A DNA stretch of 64,000 nt from Paludibacter jiangxiensis (GCA_945870155.1 CAMBSB010000002.1:1-64000); one strand, 5' to 3'. Positions 1 through 10,812 are shown, counted from the first letter of the stretch. Notes: generated by a model not told the origin, from the letters alone. Program-made: numbers and translations.

Positions 1-75
1 CTGAAGATCTTTGAAAACAAAGAGGAAATACAAGCTCTCATTTCATTCTTAAACTCAAAAAAACAGGAGGAATAA
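1..75 (+). CDS. 3' end of an ORF truncated by the window start
   Basis: Frame 1 open from base 1 (LKIFENKEEIQALISFLNSKKQEE) to TAA 73-75, just before the next ATG at 78. Confidence 0.55.
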   Translation: MKIFENKEEIQALISFLNSKKQEE

Positions 76-77
76 AT

Positions 78-488
78 ATGAAATCGAGAGGACTTCGGAA
101 CAATAATCCATTGAATATCCGGCACAATGCCGATAATTTTAAAGGAGAAATCAAAGGTAGAGACAAGAGTTTTAAAACTTTCTTGTCAATGCCTTACGGC
201 TACAGAGCAGCCTTTGTAACGCTTGCAACCTATCTTTCGAGAGGATGGAACACAATTGAAACGATAATATCGAAGTGGGCACCACCTGCCGAAAACGACA
301 CAGAAAGCTATATTTCCAGCGTTGAAAGGTGGTCGGGCATTCCAAGAAACAAACAACTGACCGCCATTGATGGCTCTGATTACATTCTGATTGTTGCGGC
401 AATGAGTTTTATTGAAAACGGACAAAACGCTGACATTTCAGCAGTACAGGCAGGATTCAATCTTCAAACTAAAATCAAGATCCAATGA
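78..488 (+). CDS. Prophage structural/lysozyme-like protein (P5/P60-like, RNNNPLNIR motif)
   Basis: Translation MKSRGLRNNNPLNIRHN...; RGxRNNNPxNIR motif is typical of phage-derived proteins in Bacteroidetes; stop overlaps next start (ATGA). Confidence 0.7.
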   Translation: MKSRGLRNNNPLNIRHNADNFKGEIKGRDKSFKTFLSMPYGYRAAFVTLATYLSRGWNTIETIISKWAPPAENDTESYISSVERWSGIPRNKQLTAIDGSDYILIVAAMSFIENGQNADISAVQAGFNLQTKIKIQ

Positions 489-862
489 AAAAGATATTTT
501 TTTTCGCAGCTATAGCAACGATGTTGTATTCCTGCAAATCGGTAAAATACATTCCAGTAGAAACAAAAATTGAATACCGGGATAATTTCGTCAAAGACTC
601 AATTTTCCGTTACGATTCAGTTTTTGTCAAAGACAAAGGCGATACGCTAATTCTGGAAAGATACAGGTATCTGTATAAAAACAAGATTGTCAAAGATTCA
701 ATCTTTATCAATGATACAATTCGCGTTCCGTATCCGGTGGAAGTGATCAAACAAGTAAAAGCCCCATTGACAGGCTGGCAAAATTTCCAAATCTGGTGCG
801 GTCGTATTTCTCTATTTGTTTTGTTGCTTATTGGCATTTATGTTGTGTGGAAATTGAAATAG
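485..862 (+). CDS. Lipoprotein-like prophage-associated protein with C-terminal TM segment
   Basis: Signal/lipobox-like N-terminus MKKIFFFAAIATMLYSC; C-terminal hydrophobic helix; 4-bp overlap with upstream phage gene. Confidence 0.6.
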   Translation: MKKIFFFAAIATMLYSCKSVKYIPVETKIEYRDNFVKDSIFRYDSVFVKDKGDTLILERYRYLYKNKIVKDSIFINDTIRVPYPVEVIKQVKAPLTGWQNFQIWCGRISLFVLLLIGIYVVWKLK

Positions 863-887
863 CTCTGATATTATACGTCTATCAATG

Positions 888-916
888 AAATCCCGCTCGA
901 AAAAGCGGGATTTTTT
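888..916 (+). terminator. Rho-independent terminator
   Basis: AAATCCCGCT-cgaaaa-AGCGGGATTT followed by T-run. Confidence 0.85.
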
Positions 917-920
917 GTTG

Positions 921-967
921 TATAACAGTTTTGGCAATAACAGTTGTTTATTGCCAAAACTGTTATA
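921..967. repeat. 20-bp perfect inverted repeat with 7-nt loop
   Basis: TATAACAGTTTTGGCAATAA cagttgt TTATTGCCAAAACTGTTATA. Confidence 0.9.
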
Positions 968-993
968 AATAATTTGAATTTTCAGTAGATATT

Positions 994-1092
994 TATACCC
1001 AAAAAGGTATAATTAAATATTGAATTGAAAATTTATACCCGGTATGATATAAAACAAAAAATAAATACTATATTTGCACCCGAAAGGGTATA
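994..1092 (+). promoter_or_regulatory. Putative HipB operator array overlapping promoter
   Basis: TATACC-N6-GGTATA at 994-1011, TATACC-N6-GATATA at 1034-1051, TGCACC-N6-GGTATA at 1075-1092; -7-like TATATTTG at 1069-1076. Confidence 0.7.
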
Positions 1093-1114
1093 AATAACAA
1101 AAAATAATCAACTT

Positions 1115-1321
1115 ATGACATTAAGTGAGTTCGTAAAGCAAAAAAGAAACAGCGCCAAGCTAACACAACCGGAGTTGGCAGAAAAGGCAGGTGTTGGACT
1201 CAGGTTTCTGCGAGATTTGGAACAAGGCAAATCAACATTGCGCATGGACAAGGTAAATCAGGTAATCCGATTATTTGGTTTTGAACTTGGACCGCAAAGA
1301 AACTCTGAAAACAACCTATAA
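1115..1321 (+). CDS. HipB-like XRE antitoxin
   Basis: HTH: LTQPELAEKAGVGLRFLRDLEQGKSTLRMDKVNQVIRLFGFEL; followed by HipA-N and HipA genes. Confidence 0.85.
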   Translation: MTLSEFVKQKRNSAKLTQPELAEKAGVGLRFLRDLEQGKSTLRMDKVNQVIRLFGFELGPQRNSENNL

Positions 1322-1331
1322 TTGAACAATT

Positions 1332-1661
1332 ATGAGAAAAGCAGAAATCAAGTTTAACGACCATACTGCCGGCTGGCTTAGCCAGGATGAAGACGGCTTT
1401 CATTTTATATACGATAAGAACTATTTATCGAACGATAAACCTGTAGCTATCAGTTTGACATTGCCTTTACAAGAAAATACTTACGATAGTCCAATCCTTT
1501 TCCCCTTTTTTGATGGACTTATTCCTGAAGGCTGGCTACTGGATATTGTTGAGAAAAACTGGAAACTCGATACAAGAGACCGAATGGGACTACTATTGAC
1601 TTGCTGCAAAGATTGCATTGGTGCAGTGAGTGTTATTCCGGTTGAAGGTTCAGATTTATAA
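1332..1661 (+). CDS. HipA N-terminal-domain protein (HipS-like)
   Basis: AGWLSQDEDGFHFIYDKNYL...PVAISLTLPL...FPFFDGLIPEGWLLDI, HipA N1 (couple_hipA) signature. Confidence 0.85.
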   Translation: MRKAEIKFNDHTAGWLSQDEDGFHFIYDKNYLSNDKPVAISLTLPLQENTYDSPILFPFFDGLIPEGWLLDIVEKNWKLDTRDRMGLLLTCCKDCIGAVSVIPVEGSDL

Positions 1662-1676
1662 ATTAATTTTCACACA

Positions 1677-2618
1677 ATGAATTGCTTATATTGCTATCAA
1701 CCATTATCAGAGAATGATGTCGATTTTCATGCTTCATGTAGTAAGAAAATCTTTGGAACAGTAATACGTCCCGAACTGCCTTATGACGAAAGTCAGATGA
1801 ATGAACTGGCATTAAGTGTCGTACAAAGTCAAATGACTGTTACCGGAGTACAGCCCAAATTATCATTGAACCTTGCAGCCGGAGAACGGAAATCAGACCC
1901 AAAACGCTTTACCATTGTTGGGCTTTGGGGTAATTATATTTTGAAACCACCGACCACCAACTATCCACAAATGCCAGAAGTGGAAGATTTGACTATGCAC
2001 TTAGCAAAAATAGTCAGGATAAATATCGTTCCACATAGCCTGATACGTTTAAAATCAGGACAATTAGCCTATATCACGAAACGTATTGACAGGGATAGCA
2101 AACAAAAACTGCACATGGAAGATATGTGTCAACTAACTGAACGATTGACTGAGCATAAATACCATGCTTCATATGAACAAATCGGGAAAGCAATATTGAA
2201 ATACTCTGGTAGTCCGGGACTAGATGTAGTAAACTTCTGTGAAATAGTTTTATTTTCATTTCTTACCGGAAATGCAGATATGCATTTGAAGAATTTCTCT
2301 GTAATTTATGATCCGGCAACTGGTCCTGTTCTTTCACCTGCTTACGATATGCTTTGTACAGCCTTAGTAAATCCGGCTGATGACGAAGATTTAGCACTCA
2401 CGTTGAATGGAAAAAAGAAACGAATCAATCGCAACGATTTTGAAATGGCTTTTTCTACTTTGAAGTTAGATGAAAAGCAACAAGCAAACTTGTTTTCAAA
2501 AATGGGAAAAGCCAGAAATAAATGGATTGAATTCGTTCAGATAAGTTTTTTAAGCAAAGACTTTAAAGACAAATATATTCAAATAATTAATGAACGATTT
2601 GAAAGAATAGCAAAATAA
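1677..2618 (+). CDS. HipA-like kinase toxin (HipT-like)
   Basis: Gly-loop TVTGVQPKLSLN, catalytic GNADMHLKNFS, LSPAYDML; N-terminal CxxC...HxxC. Confidence 0.88.
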   Translation: MNCLYCYQPLSENDVDFHASCSKKIFGTVIRPELPYDESQMNELALSVVQSQMTVTGVQPKLSLNLAAGERKSDPKRFTIVGLWGNYILKPPTTNYPQMPEVEDLTMHLAKIVRINIVPHSLIRLKSGQLAYITKRIDRDSKQKLHMEDMCQLTERLTEHKYHASYEQIGKAILKYSGSPGLDVVNFCEIVLFSFLTGNADMHLKNFSVIYDPATGPVLSPAYDMLCTALVNPADDEDLALTLNGKKKRINRNDFEMAFSTLKLDEKQQANLFSKMGKARNKWIEFVQISFLSKDFKDKYIQIINERFERIAK

Positions 2619-2710
2619 ACTATATTTGCGAAGTAACTATTTTTGCATATCAAATTTCAATTAAATATAACTATACCAATAATTTATATTTTACTAATGA
2701 AATTCTTTTA

Positions 2711-2730
2711 TTCGTACCACATTTGTACCA
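2711..2730. repeat. Paired direct repeat, putative integrase arm-type sites at element end
   Basis: GTACCA at 2714 and 2725 (11-bp spacing) in ttcGTACCAcatttGTACCA. Confidence 0.45.
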
Positions 2731-2822
2731 TAGCACTTAAAAGCCCCATTTATAAAGGGTTTTTGTTTTAGAAGAAGTAAAATAAAAGACCCATAAATCC
2801 CCTGAAGGGGACTTAAATATGA

Positions 2823-2860
2823 ACCGCCCCATCTGAAGAAATTCTGATGGGGCAGTTTTT
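2823..2860. terminator. Rho-independent terminator
   Basis: GCCCCATC-N12-GATGGGGC then T-rich run. Confidence 0.8.
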
Positions 2861-2983
2861 GGTTTCAATGAATAAGTTTTTTTGGCAATAAGTGTCGTTT
2901 AATGCCTAAGATGTATAGAATTAAAAGTTTGTGTTTCAGAAGCTTCAAATTATAAAAGTATAATCAGATTAATTCAACTTTTT

Positions 2984-4315
2984 TTATTCATTTTTTATTT
3001 CTTCTTCAGGTTTATACCAACTAATCTTTTTTGATACAAACATAATGACAGCTAGAATTACAAACAATCCTATGCTACCAATTAATAATGCAATATCTTC
3101 GAGTTGCAGAATTACATATAAAAACGTGTAAAGTAGGGTTAAAAAGCCGGATAATATGGCTGTTTGCATTTTGTTTTTAAATATACTATGTGCATAAATT
3201 GAGATTAAACTTAAAGTGGCAATACTTGCAATTAAATAGGCCCACGCAAAATTCAATTGTTCTGAAATTGACAATAACAAGCTGTAAAACAAGATTAAAG
3301 CTATCCCAACAAATAAATACTGAACAGGATGTATGCGCTTTTTTGTAATCACTTCTACAAAAAAGAAAACAACAAAAGTTAGAACAATAAACATGAGTGC
3401 ATACTTTGCTGAACGCATATTCTGCTGATAATGATCTACAGTATCTACTAAGCTTACCCCAAAACTTGAATCCTGCAAGGTGTCAATATTTTCATCGAGC
3501 CAGGTTTCAGGAATAGGTCTGTTAAAATGAAGTATATTCCATTTTGCACTAAATCCATTTTTGTCAATTCTATGTTCAGGGCTGAAACTTCCAATAAAAC
3601 CAGGCGATTTCCAAGCACCATTTATGTCAACCTGAGTAGTTTTACCTACAGGAATAAAATTCATGTTGCTACTTCCATTCAGATTCAGCATACAATTAAA
3701 ATCTAAATTTTTGCCTGATTGAAATAATTCCATGTTTATGGGTGATATTATTAACCCACGCCCCATTACATCTTGCTTGTTCCCTCCTGCTTCTGCTGTA
3801 TAATGCTGATTATTAAGTTCAAAGTCAATATTATTAGTTATTCCTCTTAAGTCCGAAATGCCAATTCTAATTGTTGCTTCGTCCCATTTAATAGTTGTAA
3901 AGTTTATTTTCGAGAAGTCAATTTTTGGGAATTTACCTGTCATACTTATATTGCTCTTGTAAAGTATTGATTTATAAATGCCATAATGTCTCTCTTCTGG
4001 AAAAAGCTTTACATTAAATTTTAATGTTTCAGGAAAGATATTCAAAGTGTGATTTTCGGTTACATTAACTTTTTTCTCGTCCTCATAAGTGTAGGTATAA
4101 GGTATAGTTAAAACCGGCCCCATTAACATTTGACTATTACTCCATTTCTCGTTTATTTTTAATATAGTTTCATCACTACGCGTTTCCCTTTCTCTTATCA
4201 AATCCTGAATTATCGCACTTGGAATTAACATTAACAGACTGAGAATACCTATAACAATAGCTTTTAAAGTGATAGATTGGCTGATTTTTTCTGCCTTTTT
4301 TGAAATTGTTTCCAT
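2984..4315 (-). CDS. creD: Inner membrane protein CreD
   Basis: Translation METISKKAEKISQSITLKAIVIGILSLLMLIPSAIIQDLIRERETR...; CreD family. Confidence 0.9.
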   Translation of the reverse strand: METISKKAEKISQSITLKAIVIGILSLLMLIPSAIIQDLIRERETRSDETILKINEKWSNSQMLMGPVLTIPYTYTYEDEKKVNVTENHTLNIFPETLKFNVKLFPEERHYGIYKSILYKSNISMTGKFPKIDFSKINFTTIKWDEATIRIGISDLRGITNNIDFELNNQHYTAEAGGNKQDVMGRGLIISPINMELFQSGKNLDFNCMLNLNGSSNMNFIPVGKTTQVDINGAWKSPGFIGSFSPEHRIDKNGFSAKWNILHFNRPIPETWLDENIDTLQDSSFGVSLVDTVDHYQQNMRSAKYALMFIVLTFVVFFFVEVITKKRIHPVQYLFVGIALILFYSLLLSISEQLNFAWAYLIASIATLSLISIYAHSIFKNKMQTAILSGFLTLLYTFLYVILQLEDIALLIGSIGLFVILAVIMFVSKKISWYKPEEEIKNE

Positions 4316-4389
4316 AAATTTTTGTTGTTTTAATTTGTTATTTATAATTTAAAAGTACTTTGTATTGCAAAGCATATTGATAAAAAAAA

Positions 4390-4680
4390 TTATTTGAGAA
4401 ACTCTTCAAGTGCATTCAAGTGCTCCTGAAAACTATTTCGGCCTAATTCGGTAATATTATATTGTGTATTTGGTTTACGACCAATAAATTGTTTTACAGA
4501 TTGAATATAAGCTATATTTTCCAATGCTTTTAAATGGCTCGCCAAATTTCCGTCAGTTAAATCCAATAGCTCTTTCAGCCTATTGAAATCAACCGAATCG
4601 TTCACCATCAGCACTGACATAATGCCTAATCTGATGCGACTTTCAAAGGATTTATTGAGTTTTGATATAATGTTTTTCAT
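4390..4680 (-). CDS. Winged-helix transcriptional regulator
   Basis: RIRLGIMSVLMVNDSVDFNRLKELLDLTDGNLASHLKALE wHTH; adjacent to creD. Confidence 0.8.
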   Translation of the reverse strand: MKNIISKLNKSFESRIRLGIMSVLMVNDSVDFNRLKELLDLTDGNLASHLKALENIAYIQSVKQFIGRKPNTQYNITELGRNSFQEHLNALEEFLK

Positions 4681-4713
4681 TGATTTAAAAGCTTGAATAT
4701 GAGTAGTAAAATA

Positions 4714-5319
4714 CTATTTTTTGAAATCGTATTTTAAATACATCACCGATCCGTATATTATGTGGCAAAGTCCGAAGCCAATGGTCCAAAACAAAATTCC
4801 TTTGAATAAGAAAATTGCAGCTAATAAACCAAGAATAATTTCGGTAATACCAAGATAATGAATTTCGGGGTAGGTAAATTTTGAAACATTCACCAGAGCC
4901 AATCCATAAAAAATTAATGTTGACGAAGCCACCATTTCAATATTACCACGCAGGAGAAATACGAGTGAAAACACTCCACCTGTAAGTAATGGCAAGCCCA
5001 GGTGATAAAGGGTTTTCCATGTAGTTTTGTTATTCAATTTTTGATTGTTTTTGCGCGCTTTTTTCCACGAAAAATAAATGCCAAAGCTTATCGAAAGTGC
5101 TAAAACTATCAGGGCATCGGCTAACAAAATTAGCATTTCGCTAAAACGAATGTAATTTGTAGCAGCAGGATCTTTTAGTAAATAAAACCAGGCAAAAGCT
5201 GCACCAAAAATGGCTGTAATTCCGGCTAAAACACCTGACAACCCACTTAATGACAGAAATTTGGTTGATTTTTCCATCATTTCACGTATAGCTTTTAAAT
5301 CATCTAATTGCTTTTCCAT
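4714..5319 (-). CDS. Multi-pass membrane protein of unknown function
   Basis: Several hydrophobic segments; likely start at internal ATG 5319 (MEKQLDDLKAI). Confidence 0.65.
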   Translation of the reverse strand: MEKQLDDLKAIREMMEKSTKFLSLSGLSGVLAGITAIFGAAFAWFYLLKDPAATNYIRFSEMLILLADALIVLALSISFGIYFSWKKARKNNQKLNNKTTWKTLYHLGLPLLTGGVFSLVFLLRGNIEMVASSTLIFYGLALVNVSKFTYPEIHYLGITEIILGLLAAIFLFKGILFWTIGFGLCHIIYGSVMYLKYDFKK

Positions 5320-5510
5320 ATTCAAATTAAAATATAAAAGTACTTTGAGATGCAAAGCTAATTGAAATAATTTAAATGTACAAGAATTTTACAAAGATTA
5401 ACGCCTTGGTTCGGTATTTTTAGTTTCAAAATTGGCACAAAAAAAACAGAAGTTCAATATGCATAAAAGCAAATCAAACTTCTGTTATCTTAAAAATTCA
5501 AAACATCTGT

Positions 5511-7460
5511 TTATCTTGATGCTCTGCTTATTTTCATTTTACAGCTTGTATCCACTACCAACGGAACTGATTCTACATAAACACTACTTGTATCCAAACC
5601 ATACGCATTGGCATCGGAAATACCAATTTGTTTAATCATATTGTAGAAACTCAATGAAAAACGTTCCCAAAAACGCGTTACCTGATTCTGGTTAAATACC
5701 CTGTGAATAATTATAAATCTAAAATCTCCGGGTATTTCGTTATTTCGCAACGAAGGATAATTACTCCTTATATCAAACTCCTTATTTAGTACAAGTTCAT
5801 CAATAATCTGGCGAAAATACACATTGATAAGTGGTTGAATTTTAAAACCTAAGCGTAAATTAACTCTAAAAAGCACATTGGGCACTAACTCTTCGAAAGT
5901 ATATTCAAAAGTATTCGGTTCATCAACCCTATCTAGATGCAGAATCCAATAATAATCGGCTCGTTTGGGTTGCTTATTGATGATAGAATACATGATTTTA
6001 CTTTCAATATCAGTTTTGTAATTGGCTTTACTTAAATAAACTAGGTTAGTTGCATATTTAGGTACTGTTAAATCTTCCTTTAATTCGGCAATAACTTTAA
6101 AGAATGGTTGAATTTTTACAAACTGCATGTATTTGTTTTTAATTTTCCGGGCATTGAACCACACAAGCATAACAAACCCAATTCCGCCAGCAATCAAAAT
6201 TGTTACCCAACCTCCATGAATAAATTTAAACATATTGGCGGTAAAAAACGATAATTCTATCGTTAAATATATGAAAATAAATGGAATAATAAAATATGTT
6301 TTAACATTTTTAGTTTTCAGGTAAAAAGCCAACAATAATGTTGTCATCAACATAGTGATAGTAATCGACAATCCATAAGCGGCTTCCATATTGCTCGAAC
6401 TTTGGAAAAACAACACCATTATTACACAAAACACAAAAAGAAAAGAATTTACAAATGGAACATACATTTGACCTTTAAACTTAGTAGGATATTTAATTAA
6501 TTGCCTTGGCCAGAAATTAAGACTCATGGCTTCGCTAAAAATAGTATATGAACCACTTATCAATGCCTGACTTGCAATAATGGCAGCTGCGGTAGCCAAT
6601 GCTACACCAAAAATCAGGAAACCTGCCGGCATCATGGCATAAAATGGATTTGTAGATTCAGTAAGTGTATTCAAATTGTTTAACACCCACGCTCCTTGTC
6701 CTAAATAATTCAGAACCAATGTAGTCTTAACAAAAATCCAACTTATACGTATGTTCTTTATTCCGCAATGTCCCAAATCCGAATATAAAGCTTCGGCACC
6801 GGTTGTACAAAGAAATACCGCTCCTAAAATCAGGAACCAATTAGGGTAATTGTATAAAAGCAGTACGGCATAGTATGGATTAAATGCTTTCAGAATAGGT
6901 AGAAATTCGAAAATATGTATCATTCCAAATGCACCTAACATACTAAACCACAAAAACATAATAGGCCCAAACGATTTACCAATTATATTAGTGCCAAATT
7001 GTTGAATGAAAAATAATACAGTAATAATAATAATGCTAATGGGTACAATTGGGGTTTGAGGATAAATTCCTTTCAAACCCTCAATAGCCGAAACTACTGT
7101 AATTGCCGGTGTGATTATTCCATCGGCAATTAAGGTACTAGCACCTAAAATTGCGACAAGATACAGCCATTTCTTTTTATTACGCCGAATAAGCGCATAC
7201 AAAGCTAAAATTCCACCTTCACCTTTGTTATCTGCACGAAGTGTAACCAAAACATATTTAAATGTGGTTTGTAAAGTTAAAGTCCAGATAATACATGAAA
7301 CAGCACCAATAATATATTCTTGTGTTACATGAGGATTTGCGCCCAAAATGGCTTTCATCACATATAAAGGCGATGTACCTATATCACCGTAAACTATTCC
7401 CAATGTTACTATAGCACCGATTAAACTAAAAGTATTGTGGTGTTTATTTTGACTTTTCAT
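5511..7460 (-). CDS. kup: KUP-type potassium transporter
   Basis: GIVYGDIGTSPLYVMKAI, GALYSDLGHCG-like region, length 649 aa. Confidence 0.95.
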   Translation of the reverse strand: MKSQNKHHNTFSLIGAIVTLGIVYGDIGTSPLYVMKAILGANPHVTQEYIIGAVSCIIWTLTLQTTFKYVLVTLRADNKGEGGILALYALIRRNKKKWLYLVAILGASTLIADGIITPAITVVSAIEGLKGIYPQTPIVPISIIIITVLFFIQQFGTNIIGKSFGPIMFLWFSMLGAFGMIHIFEFLPILKAFNPYYAVLLLYNYPNWFLILGAVFLCTTGAEALYSDLGHCGIKNIRISWIFVKTTLVLNYLGQGAWVLNNLNTLTESTNPFYAMMPAGFLIFGVALATAAAIIASQALISGSYTIFSEAMSLNFWPRQLIKYPTKFKGQMYVPFVNSFLFVFCVIMVLFFQSSSNMEAAYGLSITITMLMTTLLLAFYLKTKNVKTYFIIPFIFIYLTIELSFFTANMFKFIHGGWVTILIAGGIGFVMLVWFNARKIKNKYMQFVKIQPFFKVIAELKEDLTVPKYATNLVYLSKANYKTDIESKIMYSIINKQPKRADYYWILHLDRVDEPNTFEYTFEELVPNVLFRVNLRLGFKIQPLINVYFRQIIDELVLNKEFDIRSNYPSLRNNEIPGDFRFIIIHRVFNQNQVTRFWERFSLSFYNMIKQIGISDANAYGLDTSSVYVESVPLVVDTSCKMKISRASR

Positions 7461-7807
7461 GTTGAATAAAAATTTGAATTTACTAGAAATTATTCAAAAT
7501 AAAACTGTTTATTACAATTTAAATATTGTAAAATTTTATATCTTGTTGAAAATTAAGCTCTAAAATAATATTTAAATGAGAAGAAAGTATTTACAATTCC
7601 TGTAATTTATCTCTGATAAACAGTAGTGTGATTTTTATTAGAAAAGTAGTTGAGGTTAAGTGCGAAGTTGATTGAATTTTTTCAATTATAATAAATAGAA
7701 CTTGCTTGTTAAAACAAGTTCAGATATACTTATGTGCGTTTTTTTAATTTAATTTTAAAACATGTTGGAGATGGAATAAAACAAAATAGAACAGTAATTT
7801 TGAAGAA

Positions 7808-9229
7808 TTAAATTCCAAATCCAAACACAGCTATTTGATTGTAAATTGCACTAAATAAACCTATTAGCATAATACCCATTGTACAAATAACCAAACTTAA
7901 TTTTAATGGAAAATCACTTTTAATAAGTTCAATCGGAGTTTCACTTTTAGTCAGGAACATAGCTTTGATAACCAGCAAATAATAATACAAGGAAATAATA
8001 GTATTAAGCAGAGCAATAAATACAAGAACATAAAAACCCTGATCAATAGCAGCTGCGAATACAAAAAACTTACTAAAAAATCCTGCAAAAGGCGGAATAC
8101 CAGCCAATGAAAATAGTGCTAACATCATAACAAAGCTCAGACGAGGATTTGTTTGGTATAAACCATTGTAATCGTCCAGTGCAACTTTCCCAGTACGCTC
8201 TTCTATTACCGACAAAACTCCAAATGCGGCTAAATTTGAAAATACATACACCAAAACATAATACACCAACGAAGTCATACCAATAGCTGTTCCGCTGATA
8301 ATTGCTAAAATAATATATCCAGCTTGCGAAATGGATGAGAATGCCAAAAATCGTTTAAGATTTTTCTGACGAATTGCAAAAATATTGGCTATGGTAATGC
8401 TAATAACAGCCAATCCCCAAAGAATTGGTTGCCATTGATCAATTAAATTTCCAAAAACTTTGACCAACAAAGTAAATAAAACAAAAACAGCCGATCCTTT
8501 TGAAATAACTGAAAGATAAGATGTTATATTAGTTTGAGCACCTTCGTAAACATCGGGAGTCCACAAATGGAAAGGCACCAATGATATTTTAAAAAATAAT
8601 CCTACAGCAAAAAACACGAATGCCATAATCTGTAAAGGAGTACCGGTAATTAATGTTGCCAAATCGCTAAAGTAAACTGTACCAGTAGAACCATAAATCA
8701 ATGATATTCCAAAAACTGAGATACTCGAAGCAAAAACAGCAGAAAGAATATATTTCGCACCAGCCTCAGCTGCATTGTTTTTGTATTTGTCGAAAGCAAC
8801 CAAAGCAGCCATAGGAATGGAAGCTGTTTCTAAACCAATAAAAAACAACAAGAAATTACCTGATGAAATCATTAAGTACATTCCCAGCAATGTTGAAAAA
8901 ATAAGGAAATAAAATTCACCTCGTTTTATTTTATTTTCTTCATTGTTTAAGAATTTATGGGCTTGTAACAAAACTATTAGCGTACCTACATTCAGAATAG
9001 TTTTAATGTAGGTTTGCATTGGATGGTATTGAAACATACCTCCTGCTACTTCAAAAGCATCACGAGGCACGCAATTTAAAATAATATGTACCGCAAATAA
9101 AACGAAAGCTATTGGTTGAAAATACTTAATAAGATTTTTTGAAGCAAATATGTCGAAAATTAAAAGAAAAATCATTACACCAATCAGCGATAATTCTTCC
9201 CGCATTTGCAAAAAACTACTGTAATCCAT
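7808..9229 (-). CDS. nuoN: NADH-quinone oxidoreductase subunit N
   Basis: Antiporter-like membrane subunit, last gene of nuo cluster. Confidence 0.93.
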   Translation of the reverse strand: MDYSSFLQMREELSLIGVMIFLLIFDIFASKNLIKYFQPIAFVLFAVHIILNCVPRDAFEVAGGMFQYHPMQTYIKTILNVGTLIVLLQAHKFLNNEENKIKRGEFYFLIFSTLLGMYLMISSGNFLLFFIGLETASIPMAALVAFDKYKNNAAEAGAKYILSAVFASSISVFGISLIYGSTGTVYFSDLATLITGTPLQIMAFVFFAVGLFFKISLVPFHLWTPDVYEGAQTNITSYLSVISKGSAVFVLFTLLVKVFGNLIDQWQPILWGLAVISITIANIFAIRQKNLKRFLAFSSISQAGYIILAIISGTAIGMTSLVYYVLVYVFSNLAAFGVLSVIEERTGKVALDDYNGLYQTNPRLSFVMMLALFSLAGIPPFAGFFSKFFVFAAAIDQGFYVLVFIALLNTIISLYYYLLVIKAMFLTKSETPIELIKSDFPLKLSLVICTMGIMLIGLFSAIYNQIAVFGFGI

Positions 9230-9330
9230 ATTGTTATATTTTGAAAACCACCGTACAATGGCGGTTTCGTGTGAATTTTGTATTTTTATTAAAATCTTTC
9301 ATCCCATTTTAAAAGGATATCAATCACATT

Positions 9331-10812
9331 CTATTTAATTAATTGACTGAGAATAGGAGCAACACTTTCGCCAATCATACTCGAAATCCAGAATGGAGCT
9401 GATCCCATGGCAAAAATTGCAATTATTAAAACGCTTACTGAAAGTCGTTCGTACCAGACAGCATCAGTTAATTCTTCGTGATGTTTATCATAAATAGGGC
9501 CAAAAATTATTTTACCCACGACTCTTAAAATATAAACAGCTGTAATTACTATAGATGAAACAGCTGTTATGGTTAGTACACGATGAAAAATATCGCTATG
9601 TTGGAAAGCTCCTACGAAAATTGTCATTTCAGCAACAAAACCACTTAAACTGGGTAAACCCAATGAAGCCATACCGGCAATAACATAACTTACTCCTAAA
9701 AATGGCAATACTTTCATTAAGCCACCCATCAATCTAATATCGCGTGTATGCGTGCGTCCGTAAATCATTCCAATTAATGCAAAGAAAAGTGCTGTCATCA
9801 AACCATGCGAAAGCATTTGAAGTATAGCTCCTGTAGTAGCCGTTTCGTTCATCATTAAAATGGCAAATAAAACCAATCCACAATGACTAACTGAAGAATA
9901 AGCATTTATATACTTTAAATCGGTTTGGTGAATTGCACCAAAAGCACCATAAACAACACTTATACCTGTTAGAATCAAGAATATCCAAGCCATTTCGTGA
10001 GCAGCTTCTGGCATTAAAAACATAGCAACTCTAAAACAACCATATCCTCCTAACTTCATTAACACTCCGGCATGTAACATAGATACAGCAGTTGGAGCCG
10101 AAGCATGACCATCGGGCGACCAGGTATGAAATGGAAATAACGCTCCTAAAACTCCGAATCCCATAAATGTTAATGGAAAGAAATAATACTGCATTTCAAC
10201 CGGAATATGTAGTTTAGCAATTTCGAGAAAATTCATGGTAGTAGCACCTGAACCAAAATAGATACCTAAAATTCCAACCAACAATAAGGCCGAGCCACCC
10301 ATCAACATCAAAGTCAACTTCATAGCCGAATATTCCTTGCGTCCTGTTCCCCAAATTCCTATTAGTAAATACATAGGAATCAAAGCAATCTCGTAATACA
10401 TGAACATGGTAAACAAGTCGGTGGTTATAAAAAATCCGTAAACACCTATCGATAATAAGCTGAACCACAAAAAGAATTCTTTAGGGAGTGGATCAATTTT
10501 CCATGAAGCAAAAACACCTGTAAATACTATTATGGATGATAAAATCAACATGGCAACAGAAATACCATCAACACCTACCGAGTAATGAATATTAAATGGT
10601 GCATACCAAACCGTATCTGCCATAAAAAGCATTTCGGCTGTATTTCCGGCAGCACGTTCTGTCAGATACATATAGGTAACAATACCAGACATAATCATCA
10701 ATAAAGATGCACCTAAAGTCATGACTATCAGGTATTGCTTGCGATTATTTGAAATAAATAATCCCAAAATCATGAATATGGGAATGAGAACGAATAATGA
10801 TAAAAAGTTCAT
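9331..10812 (-). CDS. nuoM: NADH-quinone oxidoreductase subunit M
   Basis: NuoM motifs (YYEIALIPMYLLIGIWG, FPFHTWSPDGHASAPTAVSMLHAGVLMKLGGYG). Confidence 0.95.
   Translation of the reverse strand: MNFLSLFVLIPIFMILGLFISNNRKQYLIVMTLGASLLMIMSGIVTYMYLTERAAGNTAEMLFMADTVWYAPFNIHYSVGVDGISVAMLILSSIIVFTGVFASWKIDPLPKEFFLWFSLLSIGVYGFFITTDLFTMFMYYEIALIPMYLLIGIWGTGRKEYSAMKLTLMLMGGSALLLVGILGIYFGSGATTMNFLEIAKLHIPVEMQYYFFPLTFMGFGVLGALFPFHTWSPDGHASAPTAVSMLHAGVLMKLGGYGCFRVAMFLMPEAAHEMAWIFLILTGISVVYGAFGAIHQTDLKYINAYSSVSHCGLVLFAILMMNETATTGAILQMLSHGLMTALFFALIGMIYGRTHTRDIRLMGGLMKVLPFLGVSYVIAGMASLGLPSLSGFVAEMTIFVGAFQHSDIFHRVLTITAVSSIVITAVYILRVVGKIIFGPIYDKHHEELTDAVWYERLSVSVLIIAIFAMGSAPFWISSMIGESVAPILSQLIK

Noticed and set aside
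5432-5635. 67-aa plus-strand ORF after kup
   Set aside because: Overlaps kup 3' end antisense and a likely terminator hairpin; no family features.
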